The position numbers were made by a program, and so were the translations under genes. A stretch of DNA of 64,000 bases from Ehretia macrophylla. Lineage: Eukaryota; Streptophyta; Magnoliopsida; Boraginales; Ehretiaceae. This document shows, piece after piece, positions 10,743 through 23,566 of this stretch; the stretch's first letter is position 1, and every line of letters begins with the position of its first letter. The stretch lies in the NCBI GenBank assembly GCA_037974665.1, contig CM075767.1, forward strand, positions 808,501 to 872,500, in the 5' to 3' direction. Under the pieces are notes generated by a model that did no database searches, had not been told where the DNA came from, and was given only the letters and a program-made list of their open reading frames with translations.

Positions 10743-13639
10743 TGTAACACCCCGATCCCTCTCGAGACCGGGAGTTCTATCAATCAATCTAATCACAACC
10801 CAATTCCAACCCCAAGCATAAAATTTAAGGAAAGACGGACGGAGTCTCCCTTGTTTCTAGGCAAAATGCAAAAACCTGTGACATCATATAAGTGGACCAG
10901 CACCGTGTCCAACCATACAAACACCTCAAGGCCATCTGAGCCTTGTTTCTCAACAATTAAACACAACAAGTATACATAAATTTCCAAGTACCAAGACTAT
11001 TCTAACTCTTTCTTTAAACAATACAAACATGCATTTCCAGTTTACAAGCTAACTTATCTTTTCTCATCTTTGACAAGTACATACATGCCTGGCAATTTAA
11101 CTAAACTAACTTATTGCATAAAATAGACTATCATACCATTCTAACTCTTTTCATTTGGACATTACAAACATGGATTGAAGTTAAACTATACTATCCGAAT
11201 ACATAAACTAGCTTATCATACCACTTCATTAATCTAGTAAAACTTATATTACATTCCTTTTAACATTAAATACATACAACACATAAAACATACATATTTG
11301 CATCTTTGACAACTCAAGCCACATAGCACGCAAGGCAACTCTTCAAGCATGATCTATCACATATCCACGAACTTTCCAGCTAACATGGCATCTCCTGAAA
11401 TGTGGTGGTGAGGAGTGAGTATACTCAACACGTATACTCAGTGAGGGCGAGACAGATATCGAGGTGGAGAGAAAGAAGATCGTGCAATGCAAATAAGACA
11501 GATAAGCAATATATCCAATAAGATAGCATTCAATATAAACGACAATACAATAAGTAATTAAAGAAAGCATTAACACAACCATTCAAAGCTATACCACACT
11601 CTGAAGGCTATGGTTCACTCATACGAGCAATGTACCATGCGATTCGATTCCACGAGCAACTCTCAATCACGAATTCGATGACGATGCGCCGACCCAACCA
11701 CCTTATAACTTCAGTTTGGAATACCCCGGAAGTATCTAATCAATTCTACGACTCAAATCTCCCTTGGAGGCAACCCAAACAAGAAAGGGAATAGGACACA
11801 GAGCTAGGGCAACCAACCCTGGCAACCCAAGGCTACCCAGAGAGGCCTATCACTCACGCGCTTGACACAAATGCAATGCAATACAATACGAGATACAAGC
11901 AATAAATGAGCAATAACATGAAAGTACAGTTTAATATCAATTTTCAATATATCAAGCACTTAAAATCAATAGTAGCAATTAATTGACATTTCAAGCAAGA
12001 TTATCATTATTAACAACAAGAACACCGATTAAACAAGCAATAGCAGTTCAAACACGTAAAATGACAAATAACATTATTTAATCTCTAACTTTCAAAGGCA
12101 ATTATGAGCAAACGAGCTACGGGATTAGGAAACCGATTTCACTACATTCACTTAGACACTACAAGACACGTTTCTATGTCACTAAACTTCACTTTCTCAC
12201 CCGAGGCCCGAAAGTCCACTTACTGCGTTTGAACTACAACTATACTAACCGATTGCTCAATCAACGCCACAACAGCGCCAAAAGTGCTTCCATACCCTCT
12301 ATAGCAAAACCCCCAATCAATTCGAGCACGGTCAACTTTTGATCAAACGGCCCCTTTTCGTTTCTTTGTCTAATTTCCAATTTTAACAAAGGCCGATCTG
12401 TTTTTATTACACATTCTATCTTTCTATCACTAATGGCACCTATCCAAATCAAGAAAACGCAATTCGGATTAAAATTTGAAATTCTAGGATTTTACTATTC
12501 AAAATCACTATTCGTTGTTCTTCCCCAATTTCAAATACGTAATTTCAACCGTATAAATTGCTAAATAACTATCAAACAATGCTCTGCGAACTCAAAGGAA
12601 GCTATATCATGCAATTACAAGCATTATAACACATTATATATCAAATCTAAAAATTTGAAACAAAAATCAAATTCGAATTTAAATGCATAAAAGCGTGAAA
12701 ACCCTTACAGAGATTGAAGACCAAGACCTGCAAGGATCCGAGCCACGACCCCCGAGCAATTCCACGCATGATTGTAGAAAAAAATGCGAGCAAAATTCTT
12801 TTTTTTTTCTCCTTGGAGCATTCGGCCAAAGAGGGGACAAGATAGGCATTTTACAAATTGTTTTTTTTTTTTGCCTTGTTTTATTATTTAAAAGGTGACA
12901 AAGGGCATTTTGGTCATTTGCAAAATCAAGCTTAAGTTAAAAATGGTGAAATAAACTTATTTTGATGCCATTTAAATCTAATTCAAGTTAAAACAATGCA
13001 ATTTTAATGAAAACCAACTAAAACTAGCTAAATTAAGCTAAAAAAAGTTTTCACTAAGTCTGAGAAATATTTTTCTAACTCTCATTTTCGAAATACTACG
13101 ATCAAGCGGTCAATAAACGATCGCTAATCAAATGATAAGCAATAATTTAAAATTATAATTTTTGAAAAAGTAGAATAGTAGAATAGTTTAAAATTCACTC
13201 CGGACTCCGAGCAATTTTTCTCATTTAATTGAAAATCGAGTAATTTAATGCAAGACAATTAAAACCGATTACTAAAATAATCAAAACATTCAAAATAATC
13301 AATATTCATTTAAAAATAATTAATTTAGCTATTTCTAGAATATTTTAAAGAATTATGAAGTTAATGCTAAGATACAAACAAACAAGTTAATATAAACACG
13401 TAATCAAATGCAATTAAACACTAACATTTAAGATGACACTTAATTAAATACAAGAAAGTAAATCCAATTTCTATAAATAATAAAAATAGGTGATAATCTT
13501 TTAATTAATCAATATAAAAATTATTAAATGCTTCCAGAATAAATATCAAAATAGTGCAAAATGGTTGATTTAACTAATTAAGCATTTAATTAAATGTAGT
13601 CAAATGCTATTAAATGCATGCCGGGTTCGGGTTATCACA
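10743..13639 (-). mobile_element. Solo LTR G1 (2897 bp), minus strand, TSD CTCGT/CTCAT
   Basis: In plus coordinates it opens TGTAACACCCCGATCC and closes GGGTTCGGGTTATCACA, the exact reverse of G2 (23567-26396). Flanks are CTCGT (10738-10742) and CTCAT (13640-13644), one mismatch. No internal region is present. On the minus strand it carries the LTR-end hairpin (10928-10944), GGAGACTCCGTCC-type motif, acceptor-like CAG followed by a short frame containing KFVDM and a stop, and donor-like CTCTGTAAGG. G2 has the same frame (LLAEKFVDMC, stop). Confidence 0.9.
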
Positions 13640-13858
13640 CTCATCCCAAGTTTTATGGAACATTACTCAACTGGACTCAAGTCTACACAAATAAGTCACT
13701 TTCCCTTTTTCAATGTCTCATATATCATAAATATACAATATACGGCAAGTGGACATACTTCCACTAACCTTATTGTAAACACACATGATTCATTTTTATA
13801 TCTGATGAAAGTAATCTCTATTATTTCATCACTATATAAGATGTTCTTTAGTATGTGA
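13640..13858 (-). pseudogene. Fragment of H1 copia internal region between G1 and F2
   Basis: These 219 bp are bounded by the TSDs of G1 and F2, so they belong to the interrupted H1 element, within or beside the reverse transcriptase by position. No motif was recognised in either strand. Confidence 0.5.
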
Positions 13859-16383
13859 TGTGACGCCTGAGAACTTCACCGTATACATTTTAACTGTTGC
13901 ATCCACTATTTGCTCATCTTTACTGTGCATTACTTGTTGCTTTTTGTGATTACTATTCATTGCATTTTTCAACCACTTAATTACTTCGAAATATCAATTT
14001 TCTTAAATCATATTAATTGTTTTAGGAATGAGAAAAATGTGCAATTGAGCTAGGAGCACTCGTTTAGAAATTTTTTTAGCAAACTAAGGAATAGTGTTAC
14101 GTGACTTAACTTAGTATTTTAATTAGCTAGCATTCATTTTTCACTTAGGGCTCGTTTTAAAGCCATCTACGCTCACTTTAATAACCACTTAAGCACCCCA
14201 CTTGGCCCCACCCCATTATATACTCAAAATAACATAACATAAGCTCTTAATACATAAAAGAAAAAAAAAAGCTGGAAAAACAGAGGCAGAACTCGATAGC
14301 CCTCTTTGTGCTTAGGGAGGAATTTTTCTTGTTCAATTCATCACTTCAAGCCAAGCCAAGCTAGGAGCAAGTAGTTTAGGGTGTTTGCTAGTCTCCCGAG
14401 AGCTCTTGCGCGTATTGGTAAGGGATTCATGACTCTTTTTGCATATTTAAAATTGTTGCTCATTTCTTGATTTGTTAGAAATGTGATCAAATGCTATTGT
14501 AATGTTTATCTATGCTATTATACGTTGTATATACGTGCTAGAGAACACATTTAAGCCATTAAAATGCATTTTAAATGGTTGGAATCGTTATTGTGATCTT
14601 TGAGGTGAATAATGATGGGATTTCTAGGGTTTTGTATAATTGTACGTATTGGCTTGATTAATTGCTTTTAATAGATGCCTTAAGTGCTAATGAAGGTAGT
14701 CCAATAGCCCCGTGGTCTTGAATTGCTCTAAACTTGCATAAAACATGAATTAGTGACTTTTTAAAATGGGTTTCGGGGTTAATGCTAATCCGGGTGGATT
14801 CAGGCTTCACATTTGGTATTCTTAGGCTACCTAGGTGCTATAGAAGCTTTGTCAACCCTTGTTTGAAGCTCGGTTGAGGTATGTGTAGTTCAAAGCTATA
14901 AGAGGAAAATTGGGGCTTTCGAGATGATTGCAGGTAATTGAATGTGTTTGAGGGTTGTAGAGGTACCTTAAGGGTTAGTTAGAAGATTGGTATAGCTTCC
15001 CCTTGAAATTGAAACATTAACATAAGTTTGGAAGGAAAACATATTGAATAACAAAGGGGTTTAAGTGCAAATTCCATTGTCTCACGCTTCTGAGACCTTG
15101 GCATGACTTCTTGTGTGTTTAAATATGACTTCAAGTTGTTTTGGAGCTTTTGGTATAATTCTATGTGTATCTTGAATATGCTCCTTTGCAAAATTGTTTA
15201 ATTGCTTGTATAAACTGCTTCTATTCTAACTATTCCGAGGTTAGCATATTTTTTTGATCCTCCTATATGTTATTGCTTATATTGTTGATATTGACTTGCC
15301 ATTATTAAGTGCATTGGATAGTGGTTGCGCAACCATAGTGTCAGGGGCGGATGTGTTGAATATCGACTGGGCGGTAGAGGGCTTGCCAGTGGATATTCCA
15401 ACTCCGTGCCCTAGTCCCTCATTCGCCTGGTCTGGAGATTGCTAGGGGATGTTGGGTCGTAGGATTATCGAGGTACATCCGGAGTATACCCACTGGAGTG
15501 TTTGGGATTATGCCGGCTTATTGTGATCGAGATCGTGGTTTATGGATCGTGTTCATGGATTGAAGAATTGGAGTGTTGGGGTTAAGTGAAATGTATCCTT
15601 TTTAATGTGTGATATTTGATCTTTAACATTCTTGAATGGTTTCATTGCTATTAATGTTCAAATGTATTACTTGTTGCATTGCACGCCCAGGGAGACTTTA
15701 TCGCTCACTGGGCAACATTGTTGCTCATACCTCGATATCATGTTTCAGGAAGTGCTGAGGGTGATCCCCAGCTAGTTGAGGTGGTAGTGGAAGAGGAAGA
15801 AGTGCAGGCCAAGCCTTTGCCCTAGTTGCTGTGTGTTTGTTGTCCGAGGTGGATGTGCTTTCTTGATGTTATTTGGGCACTTGTATTATTATAGTATGAT
15901 TTATTTTATGGCCTAGGGCTATGTATATGTGTTGTTGTTGCAAGTTTCAGATAGTTGGTTGTAGTAGTAGATTTGGGAAACTATGGCTTGTAATAACTTA
16001 TGTTCTACTTCTAGCTTCTTGCATGCTTGGGAGTGTATACTCTATTGTACGTTTGGTTTCAACTTTTAGGAGTGTTTCAATGTTATCATCGAATGGCATG
16101 ATAAGCGGTTTTGTAAAGAAGTTAAGTTATGAATGCATGCTTGTGTGTATCTAAACTGTTTGTATGTCTTAAGGCTCGGATGGCCTTAAAGCTAAGATCT
16201 TTAGTTATAAATGAATGTCTTGTTATGTTGTGGCTTTATTGAGTGTTTACAGGTTTTCAGAATGTCCACGGTACAGGGGAGACTCTGTCCGTTTTTCCTA
16301 AATTTTGTGATCGGGTTTGGTATTGGGTTGAGAATAACATGGTTATTAGAGCCTCCAGTCTCGTGAGAGATCGGGGCGTTACA
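13859..16383 (+). mobile_element. Solo LTR F2 (2525 bp), TSD TGTGA
   Basis: It starts TGTGACGCCTGAG and ends GGGGCGTTACA. TGTGA at 13854-13858 and 16384-16388 is an exact TSD. It aligns with F1 along its whole length: donor-like TTG-GTAAGG at 14415-14422, GC-rich domain near 15340-15480, acceptor-like TTTCAG at 15748, acidic mini-exon, hairpin at 16171-16187 and ACAGGGGAGACTCTGTCCG at 16273. The CTACTTT hairpin has decayed here (15240-15262). Confidence 0.92.
15749..15825 (+). other. Candidate terminal mini-exon of F2 (acidic peptide)
   Basis: The frame after ATGTTTCAG reads SAEGDPQLVE, VVVEEEEVQ, AKPLP and ends TAG at 15823-15825. It matches the F1 mini-exon, including the Glu run and the terminal PLP-stop, whereas the sequence just after the stop differs more. 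Confidence 0.4.
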
Positions 16384-16388
16384 TGTGA

Positions 16389-17690
16389 AGCTTACATACT
16401 CGATCATATTTGGATTTAAGACTCATAATCGTTCCACATATACATCTTCTCCAAGACAACTATCTGGGAACGTAGTTTTAATATCCATATGCCAGATATA
16501 ACAATCCTAGTATGTGACAAACGCAAGTTCGAGCTTTTATGGAGTAAAATAACCGACAATTGAAAGTCTCATCATAACCAACCTCTGATTTTGATGACGA
16601 CCCTTTTATTGCTAGTCTTACTTTACATGTTTCAACATCTCCATCATTTCCAAAACACCTTTAGAACCTATGGAGTCCATTTTTACTTGCATTTTCTGCT
16701 TCTATTCCTCGAAATATGTAGCGATTACTATAAGTAGTAAGATTATCGATATAGTGATTGTCCCCTTTACAAAAAACTTTTCTACTTTCTCTAGAAAATA
16801 CTCTTATCTTTCTTGAGAATGGGATATACTACTTAAAAATGAGGAATCTGTATTGATGACTATGTTTCAGATTTAATCGGTCTCGAGATCATGGTTTAAG
16901 TTGGTTTATTTTTTTTTTTTTGAAGGTTTTAGTGGACCCTTCCTCTATTCTAATTTTCGTTCCATTGCCCTTTTCTTGAACAAACTCCAATTCAAGAAAA
17001 TTAGCATAATGGTTTGATCAACAACTCTTGATCTTTAGGATAAATAGAAACTTTATCCTTTTATTGATCGATTTTTACTAAAGTCTCAAATCCTTTGAAC
17101 CCTTTCAAAGTTTTAGACTCATAATTTTCAAGTATTAATAATTATACTACTGACCATTCATTAGTAAAATTATGAAGTAAAACAACCATTGTAAGTCATT
17201 TCTCTAAATGATTTACATATGACACTATGTTTCAATGTTAACAATCTAATGGCACCTTACATCCCCTTTTCAAATAAAAGGTGACTTTAATCATTTCACA
17301 GGAACACAATGATTTACATGTACTATTAGGCTAATATCCCATCAAACCGATTGGTTTATACATGTTTATCTTTTCTTGTTATTATGATGAAGTCTCTAAG
17401 TGCCGTAGTTTGTATCACATTGATATGATCATCTATAGGACTGATTTACCATTTTGAATAAAGTAGATGTAATATGCTCACTTTTGTTTTTGTTTTAAAG
17501 ACAAGTTTTTCAAAAAGAAATGCCAAAGTTTCGTTACTTTTAATAAACTTTTAGCATAAAACTTACAAAGGAATGTTCTGGATGAACTTTCCTAAGTAAG
17601 ATTAGAAAAACATTTTTCTAAAAGATTTTAAAAAACAAGAACTAAAAACATTAAGCAAGCATACATCAAACTTTGCTATGGCTCAAGGTC
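16389..17690 (-). pseudogene. Ty1/copia reverse transcriptase relic of H1
   Basis: On the minus strand GYDETFNCRLFYSIKAR (about 16515-16580) is followed by WHMDIKTTFPDSCLGEDVYV (about 16430-16495). This is the start of the copia RT domain (usual VDYDETFSPV and QMDVKTAFLNGYLEEEVYM). The catalytic Asp of the MDVK motif is kept as MDIK; the downstream YVDD motif is not found. Stops are frequent. From 16600 to 17690 nothing can be assigned with confidence. Only about 1.1 kb separates gag from RT, too little for protease plus integrase, so an internal deletion is inferred. Confidence 0.7.
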
Positions 17691-17699
17691 ACTACCAAC

Positions 17700-18534
17700 C
17701 GACCTTCAAAAAGCACATAAAAACAACCAAATATTATCCAAGACTAAATCCATGATAGTGGTAACCAACTCCCACTGTCCTCACACCATTCTCACCCGGC
17801 ACAGCTATGCCCCTTGGAATGTACGAAGTATAGTGGCTCATTTTGTTCCTCCTTTTCCTCATTCTATTGGTTTTCAAAGGGCTGACATTGGAGGAAGAAG
17901 AAACAACATCCGGAACGTTCTCTACAATATTACCCACTCTTATGGATTGCTAGGCAATCAACATATTGTGAGTCTCAGGTAGGGTACAATCCAGACTATG
18001 CATATGAAGGTCCATGATCAAAGGGGAGAAAGATGGTGGCAAAGACTACAAGATCAAATCAATCTGGAGCCGGGGATCCATGATGAAACCGTATGCCTCG
18101 AGCTGAGTGATCAAATAAATCTTCCGAAGGCAATGCTGGTTCACATCAGACCCATCCTCTATCTTCCAACTAAATAACTTCTTATACAGTTTGTATCTCA
18201 TTATACGACTATGGTCACCAAGCTGCTCCTGCAAGGCATGAATGATATCTGTAGCATGAGATAGGTTCTCATAGTAAGGCTGTAGATCCTTATTCATCGA
18301 TGCAAGGATATAGCTTCTGGCCCGCATATCATTCTCATCCTATTAATCATAAACCTCAAAGTCTGGCTCAGTGGCCATATCATGCAGGGTATCAGGAGGG
18401 GGACAATCCAAAACATACTCAATCATCTCAAATCACATAACTATTCTTAGATTTTGATACCATAGATGGAAGTTAGGTCTAGTTAAGCAATTATCATCAA
18501 GTATAGGAACTATTGGATTTGTAAATGAAGCCAT
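17700..18534 (-). pseudogene. Ty1/copia gag relic of H1
   Basis: This encodes the structural capsid protein. Minus-strand ATG at 18534 opens MASFTNPIVPILDDNCLTRP, then NFHLWYQNLRIVM, and a stop. The same frame continues with FEMIEYVLDCPPPDTLHDMA, two more stops, and then a clean stretch (18327-18046) with ARSYILASMNKDLQ, IIHALQEQLGDHSR and LEAYGFIMDPRLQIDLIL. This matches the UBN2-type copia gag (usual ARCYILASM, HLQELFGEQSR, GFVMDPELSIDLIL). A basic tail (MRKRRNKM) lies near 17850. The Cys-His knuckle was not found. It is non-functional. Confidence 0.8.
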
Positions 18535-19322
18535 GAACACAAACTGTAGGAAATAAGTATTACAGAAAGTAAGAAAGCTTGTTGATGTGATCATGCAAGA
18601 CTATTTAAATATGGGCCTTTAAATAAATAGTTACTCCCACTATTCTTATCGAATCTCATACTCCCTAAATGAGAATCATAAATCTATAAAGATTCTTAGT
18701 AGGTTGACCAAATTCACTTAACACAAATAACTCTCAACCTTTGTGGTATTCTTGAGATATAGATATTAAGAGTCAACAACTCTTTGTTGTCTATTTCCCC
18801 AAATAGGCTATGGTCAATATCATTTAGACCCTAAATCACTTTAATATCAGCTTTAGTGCCTTCTTGACTAGGTGATCTAGTTAGAATAGACCCCCCATCT
18901 CCCAGTTATCCGACAAATTGAATCTAATGACCTTAACCTTCTTGGCATTCTTACCCATTTGATTTTGGAAGATAACTACATCACTATGTTATACTAGCAA
19001 CTCAATAAACTTATTATGAACCACATCCCTTTAACTCTGGGTTAGACCAAACATAATTCACTTTAAGTTCATTTAAGTCTTAGGATAGCGGAGGACTACG
19101 ATAAAACCCTTTTTACCGTCTTTTATCAATCTAATATTAGTTTGCACGTAGTAAGGTTTGGATTTGTTTGTTTGAGATCTCATCAAGCATACAAAGCTAT
19201 TTATAAACAACTAATACATAGAGCAAATAAACTTGCATGCATGCAACATATTGGAATGGTGGATCATGGATTTGTGCTTGGAACCAAAACTAGGAAACTA
19301 AAGACTATTCTAAAGCACATCA
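18535..19322. other. Unassigned sequence upstream of copia gag
   Basis: About 790 bp of A+T-rich sequence lies where the leader and 5' LTR of H1 should be, but I could not align it with the H1, H2 or H3 LTRs. No ORF, RNA gene or terminal repeat was recognised. It continues, after removal of A2, at 27488. Confidence 0.4.
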
Positions 19323-20973
19323 CTATGTGTGACACCCCGTACAGAGCTGTATAGAGCCCACGTGCATTTTATAGCATTTCGTACATTTTCGTATCAATTA
19401 ATATGCATTTATATCAACTAATGTGCATTTATATCGTTTAACGTGCATTCATCTTGTTTTACGTGCATTTATATTCATCTATGTACATTTGAATGTTTTA
19501 GATATCGTAGGCATTAAATAGATTTTATCGTACTTCACTAGCCAACTAAAATAATTGAAATAGAACTAGAATGGCAAACTAGTAGATATGACTTTAGTTG
19601 AAGGGCAAGGTAGTCATTTTGGCATTTAAGATATTTTCTACCTAACAAATACATACATTACGCACACAAACACATACATTATACTATACACACACACACA
19701 CATCATTTCACACATAACACATACACTAAACCACTTGACCAAGAGAGAAGAAAGAAGAAGAAGAAGAAAAGAAAAAGAAGAAGAGGAGAGAAAGGAGGTA
19801 AGAAGGAAGATCAAGCCATTTCTAGCCACCATCTTGCACTTTCAAGCTTTGCTTTGCATTTTGCTAGCCTCTTCAAGAGTTTTTCTTGCTTCATTTACTC
19901 CTAGAACTCAAGATTAAGGTGAGTGATTCTTTCAAAAGACTTTGCTAAAGCTCATACAAGACTATTTGTTGTATATATATGTTGTTCTTCTTGCTAGTTA
20001 TGCATAAACCAAGTATTAGGTGTATTGTTTGTATTGAATGGGTTATAGAGCTAGGGTGTTTTCCTAGCTAGTTATGAATGACCTTGAGGAGTGGTATAAT
20101 GAACTAGAAGATGCTCTTGCTTGTGTTAGATGGGTTATAATTTGTGTGCAAAGAGTAGGAAGAAGAACCAAGCATTGTGGTTCTTAGAGGTAGTTTTGGG
20201 TGTTCTTAAGCTAATATGGATTCTTAGTTGTTTTGTATGCTAGTTGATGTTTCAAGAGTGTTATGGCATGATTCTTGGACTTGTATTTTATGTTAGACAA
20301 TCCCTTTTGAGGTCATTAGATGTTTGGAAAAGAGTTGGAAGCTAGAAAACATGTTAGGAGCAAAATGGCCAATTTCCGTTTTGGAATCGTAGGGGGGAGG
20401 TCGTGTACCTGGTCGTGATGATTAAGACCGGGTACACTACCGTATTTTTAGCATGCTCTCTGATAGTCATGATCAAGACAACCGGGTACACAACCGGATG
20501 GTAGACAACTTCATGCAACATTATTCTAAAGACCATATTTCAATCAATTCAACTCTGAATTAAGTTCCGTTTGATTCTAGAATTATCTATATTTGATAAG
20601 ATTTAATTATATGCCAAAATCAGATTATTTGGAGTTTGGAAAAGTAGGAAACGTAACTATTTATGTTGACCCCCTCGCCCGACTCTACACCTTTTGTTCT
20701 GTTGCTCCTAACTTGTTCCATGAACATTTTTGAACTCTAATTTGATAAGCATTGGATATATATGTTAGCCTTTGCGTCACACAAGTAAATGTATTACACT
20801 AGAACCTAGCTATGAACATCGAATATCATGAACCTCTTATTACATTTATGATTATGCTTGACTATTGGAGAAATTCTTCTTGTTTGACCTTCTCATGCAT
20901 GTTTATATGTTATATGAGCACTATTTGGATCATGATTATATTAATATGTGTTTAATTACTATCACTAACGGAT

Positions 20974-20992
20974 GGCAACCTACTTTGTTGCC
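20974..20992 (+). other. Best example of the CTACTTT-loop hairpin
   Basis: GGCAAC, loop CTACTTT, GTTGCC: a perfect 6-bp stem with a 7-base loop. The same loop with other stems occurs in families C and F and in J. Confidence 0.65.
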
Positions 20993-21054
20993 TCCGAGCT
21001 CGTTTCTATGTTTCAAATCCTCTCTTGCTTGGTGAATTCTCCTTGGAGAGATGG

Positions 21055-22309
21055 TGTTAGGGATATGCCTTAATGTTATAGATGAGATGACCTAATTAGG
21101 GTTTAATGAGAATATATGTGTGTTTATATACACAATGATGTTTTTGGATATTTATATTCTCCGCTCTGAATAAACATATCCTTAATGCTTATCCGAGAAG
21201 AAAAATGTTTTAAAAGGGTTTAAGATATTTCGCAGTTTTTCTTCAATATGATAAACATTAAGAATAGATTCATAGCCCTTTCGATTGTTTGACCGGGACT
21301 AGAACAATCGAGTATGGGTTATCATATGTTATTACCTTTGATTTACATAGTGATGTTAATGATAAATGATGGCGTGCAAAGTGCCAGAACAACATGATGA
21401 TGTGGACTAATAAACATATGAGTGATTGTCAATGTATGGATCATTAAATGTGATAATAAATAGTGAACTACATGATTTTCGGTTAATAGTTTACTATTTA
21501 GTTGGGAATTGTGCAAATTAATCCTCAAACTTGAGAAATTATGGTTGCTGGTTATATTAGGGGCTAAATATTTCGTTTGGACAATACCCGTCTTTTATAA
21601 GATAGGTTATGGCCTCTCGCATTTTAGTTTTGTGGTATAGACTGACAGGTAATAGTCAAGATATGATCTATTAACCTCCGGAGTGAGGCGATGTCTTATA
21701 ATATCTGAGATCGGTTGTTAAACGGGAAAGTCCTTGGCCAAGGCAAGTATGAAGTGATGGAAATGAGTTTTTCCATGGTAGTCATTTCTCGTTTCACTGG
21801 TTTAGATTTATTCATAGTATCGGAAGTGGACTTAACCATTTCATGGTCCTTTCCCGATCAAGACATTCTTAATAGAAGGATCGGACTGCACGCTAATTCT
21901 CGACGGTTAAATGGATTCATAAAAGACAGTGTCTTCATTATCGTATACATTCTCATAGTATGTTTGTTGCTAGTGTGTCACTCATGAGCATGAAGGTATT
22001 TCGGTAAATGGCGGAGACATTTCTGAAATAGAAAAAGGAGATTTATTGGTCTCTCATCGGTATGCGATTATGAATCTAGAAGGTCACACATTAATAAGCA
22101 TCATGAATAAGTTCACCAGAACCTTGTATAATGTGGTTGATGACTTTAAGCTGTTAAGAGTCATCTATGTTGGTTTTCGGGCCAAAATAGTAGTTTTGAA
22201 AAGTTTTAAGGTCAAATTATAATTACGAAAACTTTTGAGACCAAACTGCAATTATTGAAAAGTTGTTTCAATGTATTTATTCTAATATAGATTAGAATGG
22301 ACAAAAATA

Positions 22310-22365
<56 letters not shown>

Positions 22366-23461
22366 TGATGATGTAATTTGGGAAATGCCACATCATCATC
22401 TTAGTTGTCAAAAGAGCATGGCAAATTAGTGATTGGATATGCACATGTGGTGTGTACATATAGAGATTGATGACTGGATTGTCCATGTCATCAATTCTAG
22501 TCATTTGAATTTGAATTGAATGGCTAGGATTAAGTCTTGAATAAAGGCAAACTAATCCTAACCTTTGCTTTTGATGATAAGTGCTTTTTGCCAAGTGTCA
22601 AGAGAGAGAAAAAGTAAAACCTTTGGATTGTAATGATTACAATCCTAGGATTTGCATGGCTTTGTCTTGTTTATCTAAAGAAGATAGCAATATTGATTGT
22701 CCATCTAATAAAGTAAGATTAATAAAATGAAGACAAAAACTCTCTCATCTCTCCTACTTTTTCGGCCAACAAGCAAAGGAAAGAGAAAGTTTTTTCAAGC
22801 CATTAGATTGTAATAATTACAATCTAATAACATGCAAGGGGTTAATCTAAATTAACACTCAATCACTCGTGGATTGATTGGTTAACTTGCATGTATAATA
22901 TATATTATATAATAGAGATTATATATTATATAGATGTGATCTTCTCTCTCCTAATGCTAACACCATACACGACCAAAGCTAGCAAAAACAAGAGGCAAAA
23001 CTTCATATTCTTCAAGTGCCTATTCGGCCATAGCTAGGAGATGAAAGAATTGTTTGAGTCTTGCTTCAAGATACACACACATAGCTTTACATCTTAGAAG
23101 TACAATAGCACATTTTATTCTAAGTATTGTGGTTGAACTTTGGATGCTTGGTAGACCAACTAGACCCTTCAAGTTAGAAGGATTCAAGAGCATCAAAATC
23201 TACAAGCTTCATCTTCAAGTTGTCTTCAAGAGAGGTATATCTTTTGAACCTCTTTTACATTATATATATAGTTGATATATATCATGAGCTTTGCTAGTTT
23301 ATGGACAATGTTGGAAGTATACATGTTGATGTTATCTAAAATTTTAAAATGTGCCTTAGCCATTTTTAGTCCTAGCTAGCTATCCATGTATGCATTCCAC
23401 GATCTTGAATCCAACTATGGATTATGTAGTGACATAAACTCTAGATGTTGGTTTACTTTCA
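21055..23461 (+). mobile_element. Solo LTR H2 (2407 bp), Ty1/copia type, TSD GATGG
   Basis: It starts TGTTAGGGATATGCC and ends GGTTTACTTTCA. GATGG at 21050-21054 and 23462-23466 is an exact TSD. No internal domain is present. It is the plus-strand relative of the H1 3' LTR and fixes the ends of this family. It contains a TG microsatellite (22311-22355) and paired A+T-rich segments. It sits about 100 bp from G2 within A2. Confidence 0.9.
22311..22365 (+). repeat. TA/TG microsatellite in H2
   Basis: A TATATA run passes into about fifteen TG units. No other function is apparent. Confidence 0.9.
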
Positions 23462-23566
23462 GATGGAAGGTGAATAAATGATACAATAAAGTTTTTAAAA
23501 CCCATGGTAGAAGTTCTGGGCCACTTGGGTGGCGTTGGGCTTGCCAGGACGGACTTGGACTACTGT

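Noticed and set aside
22292..22594. ORF with a His-Thr run on the minus strand
   Set aside because: The run is the translation of the TG microsatellite in H2.
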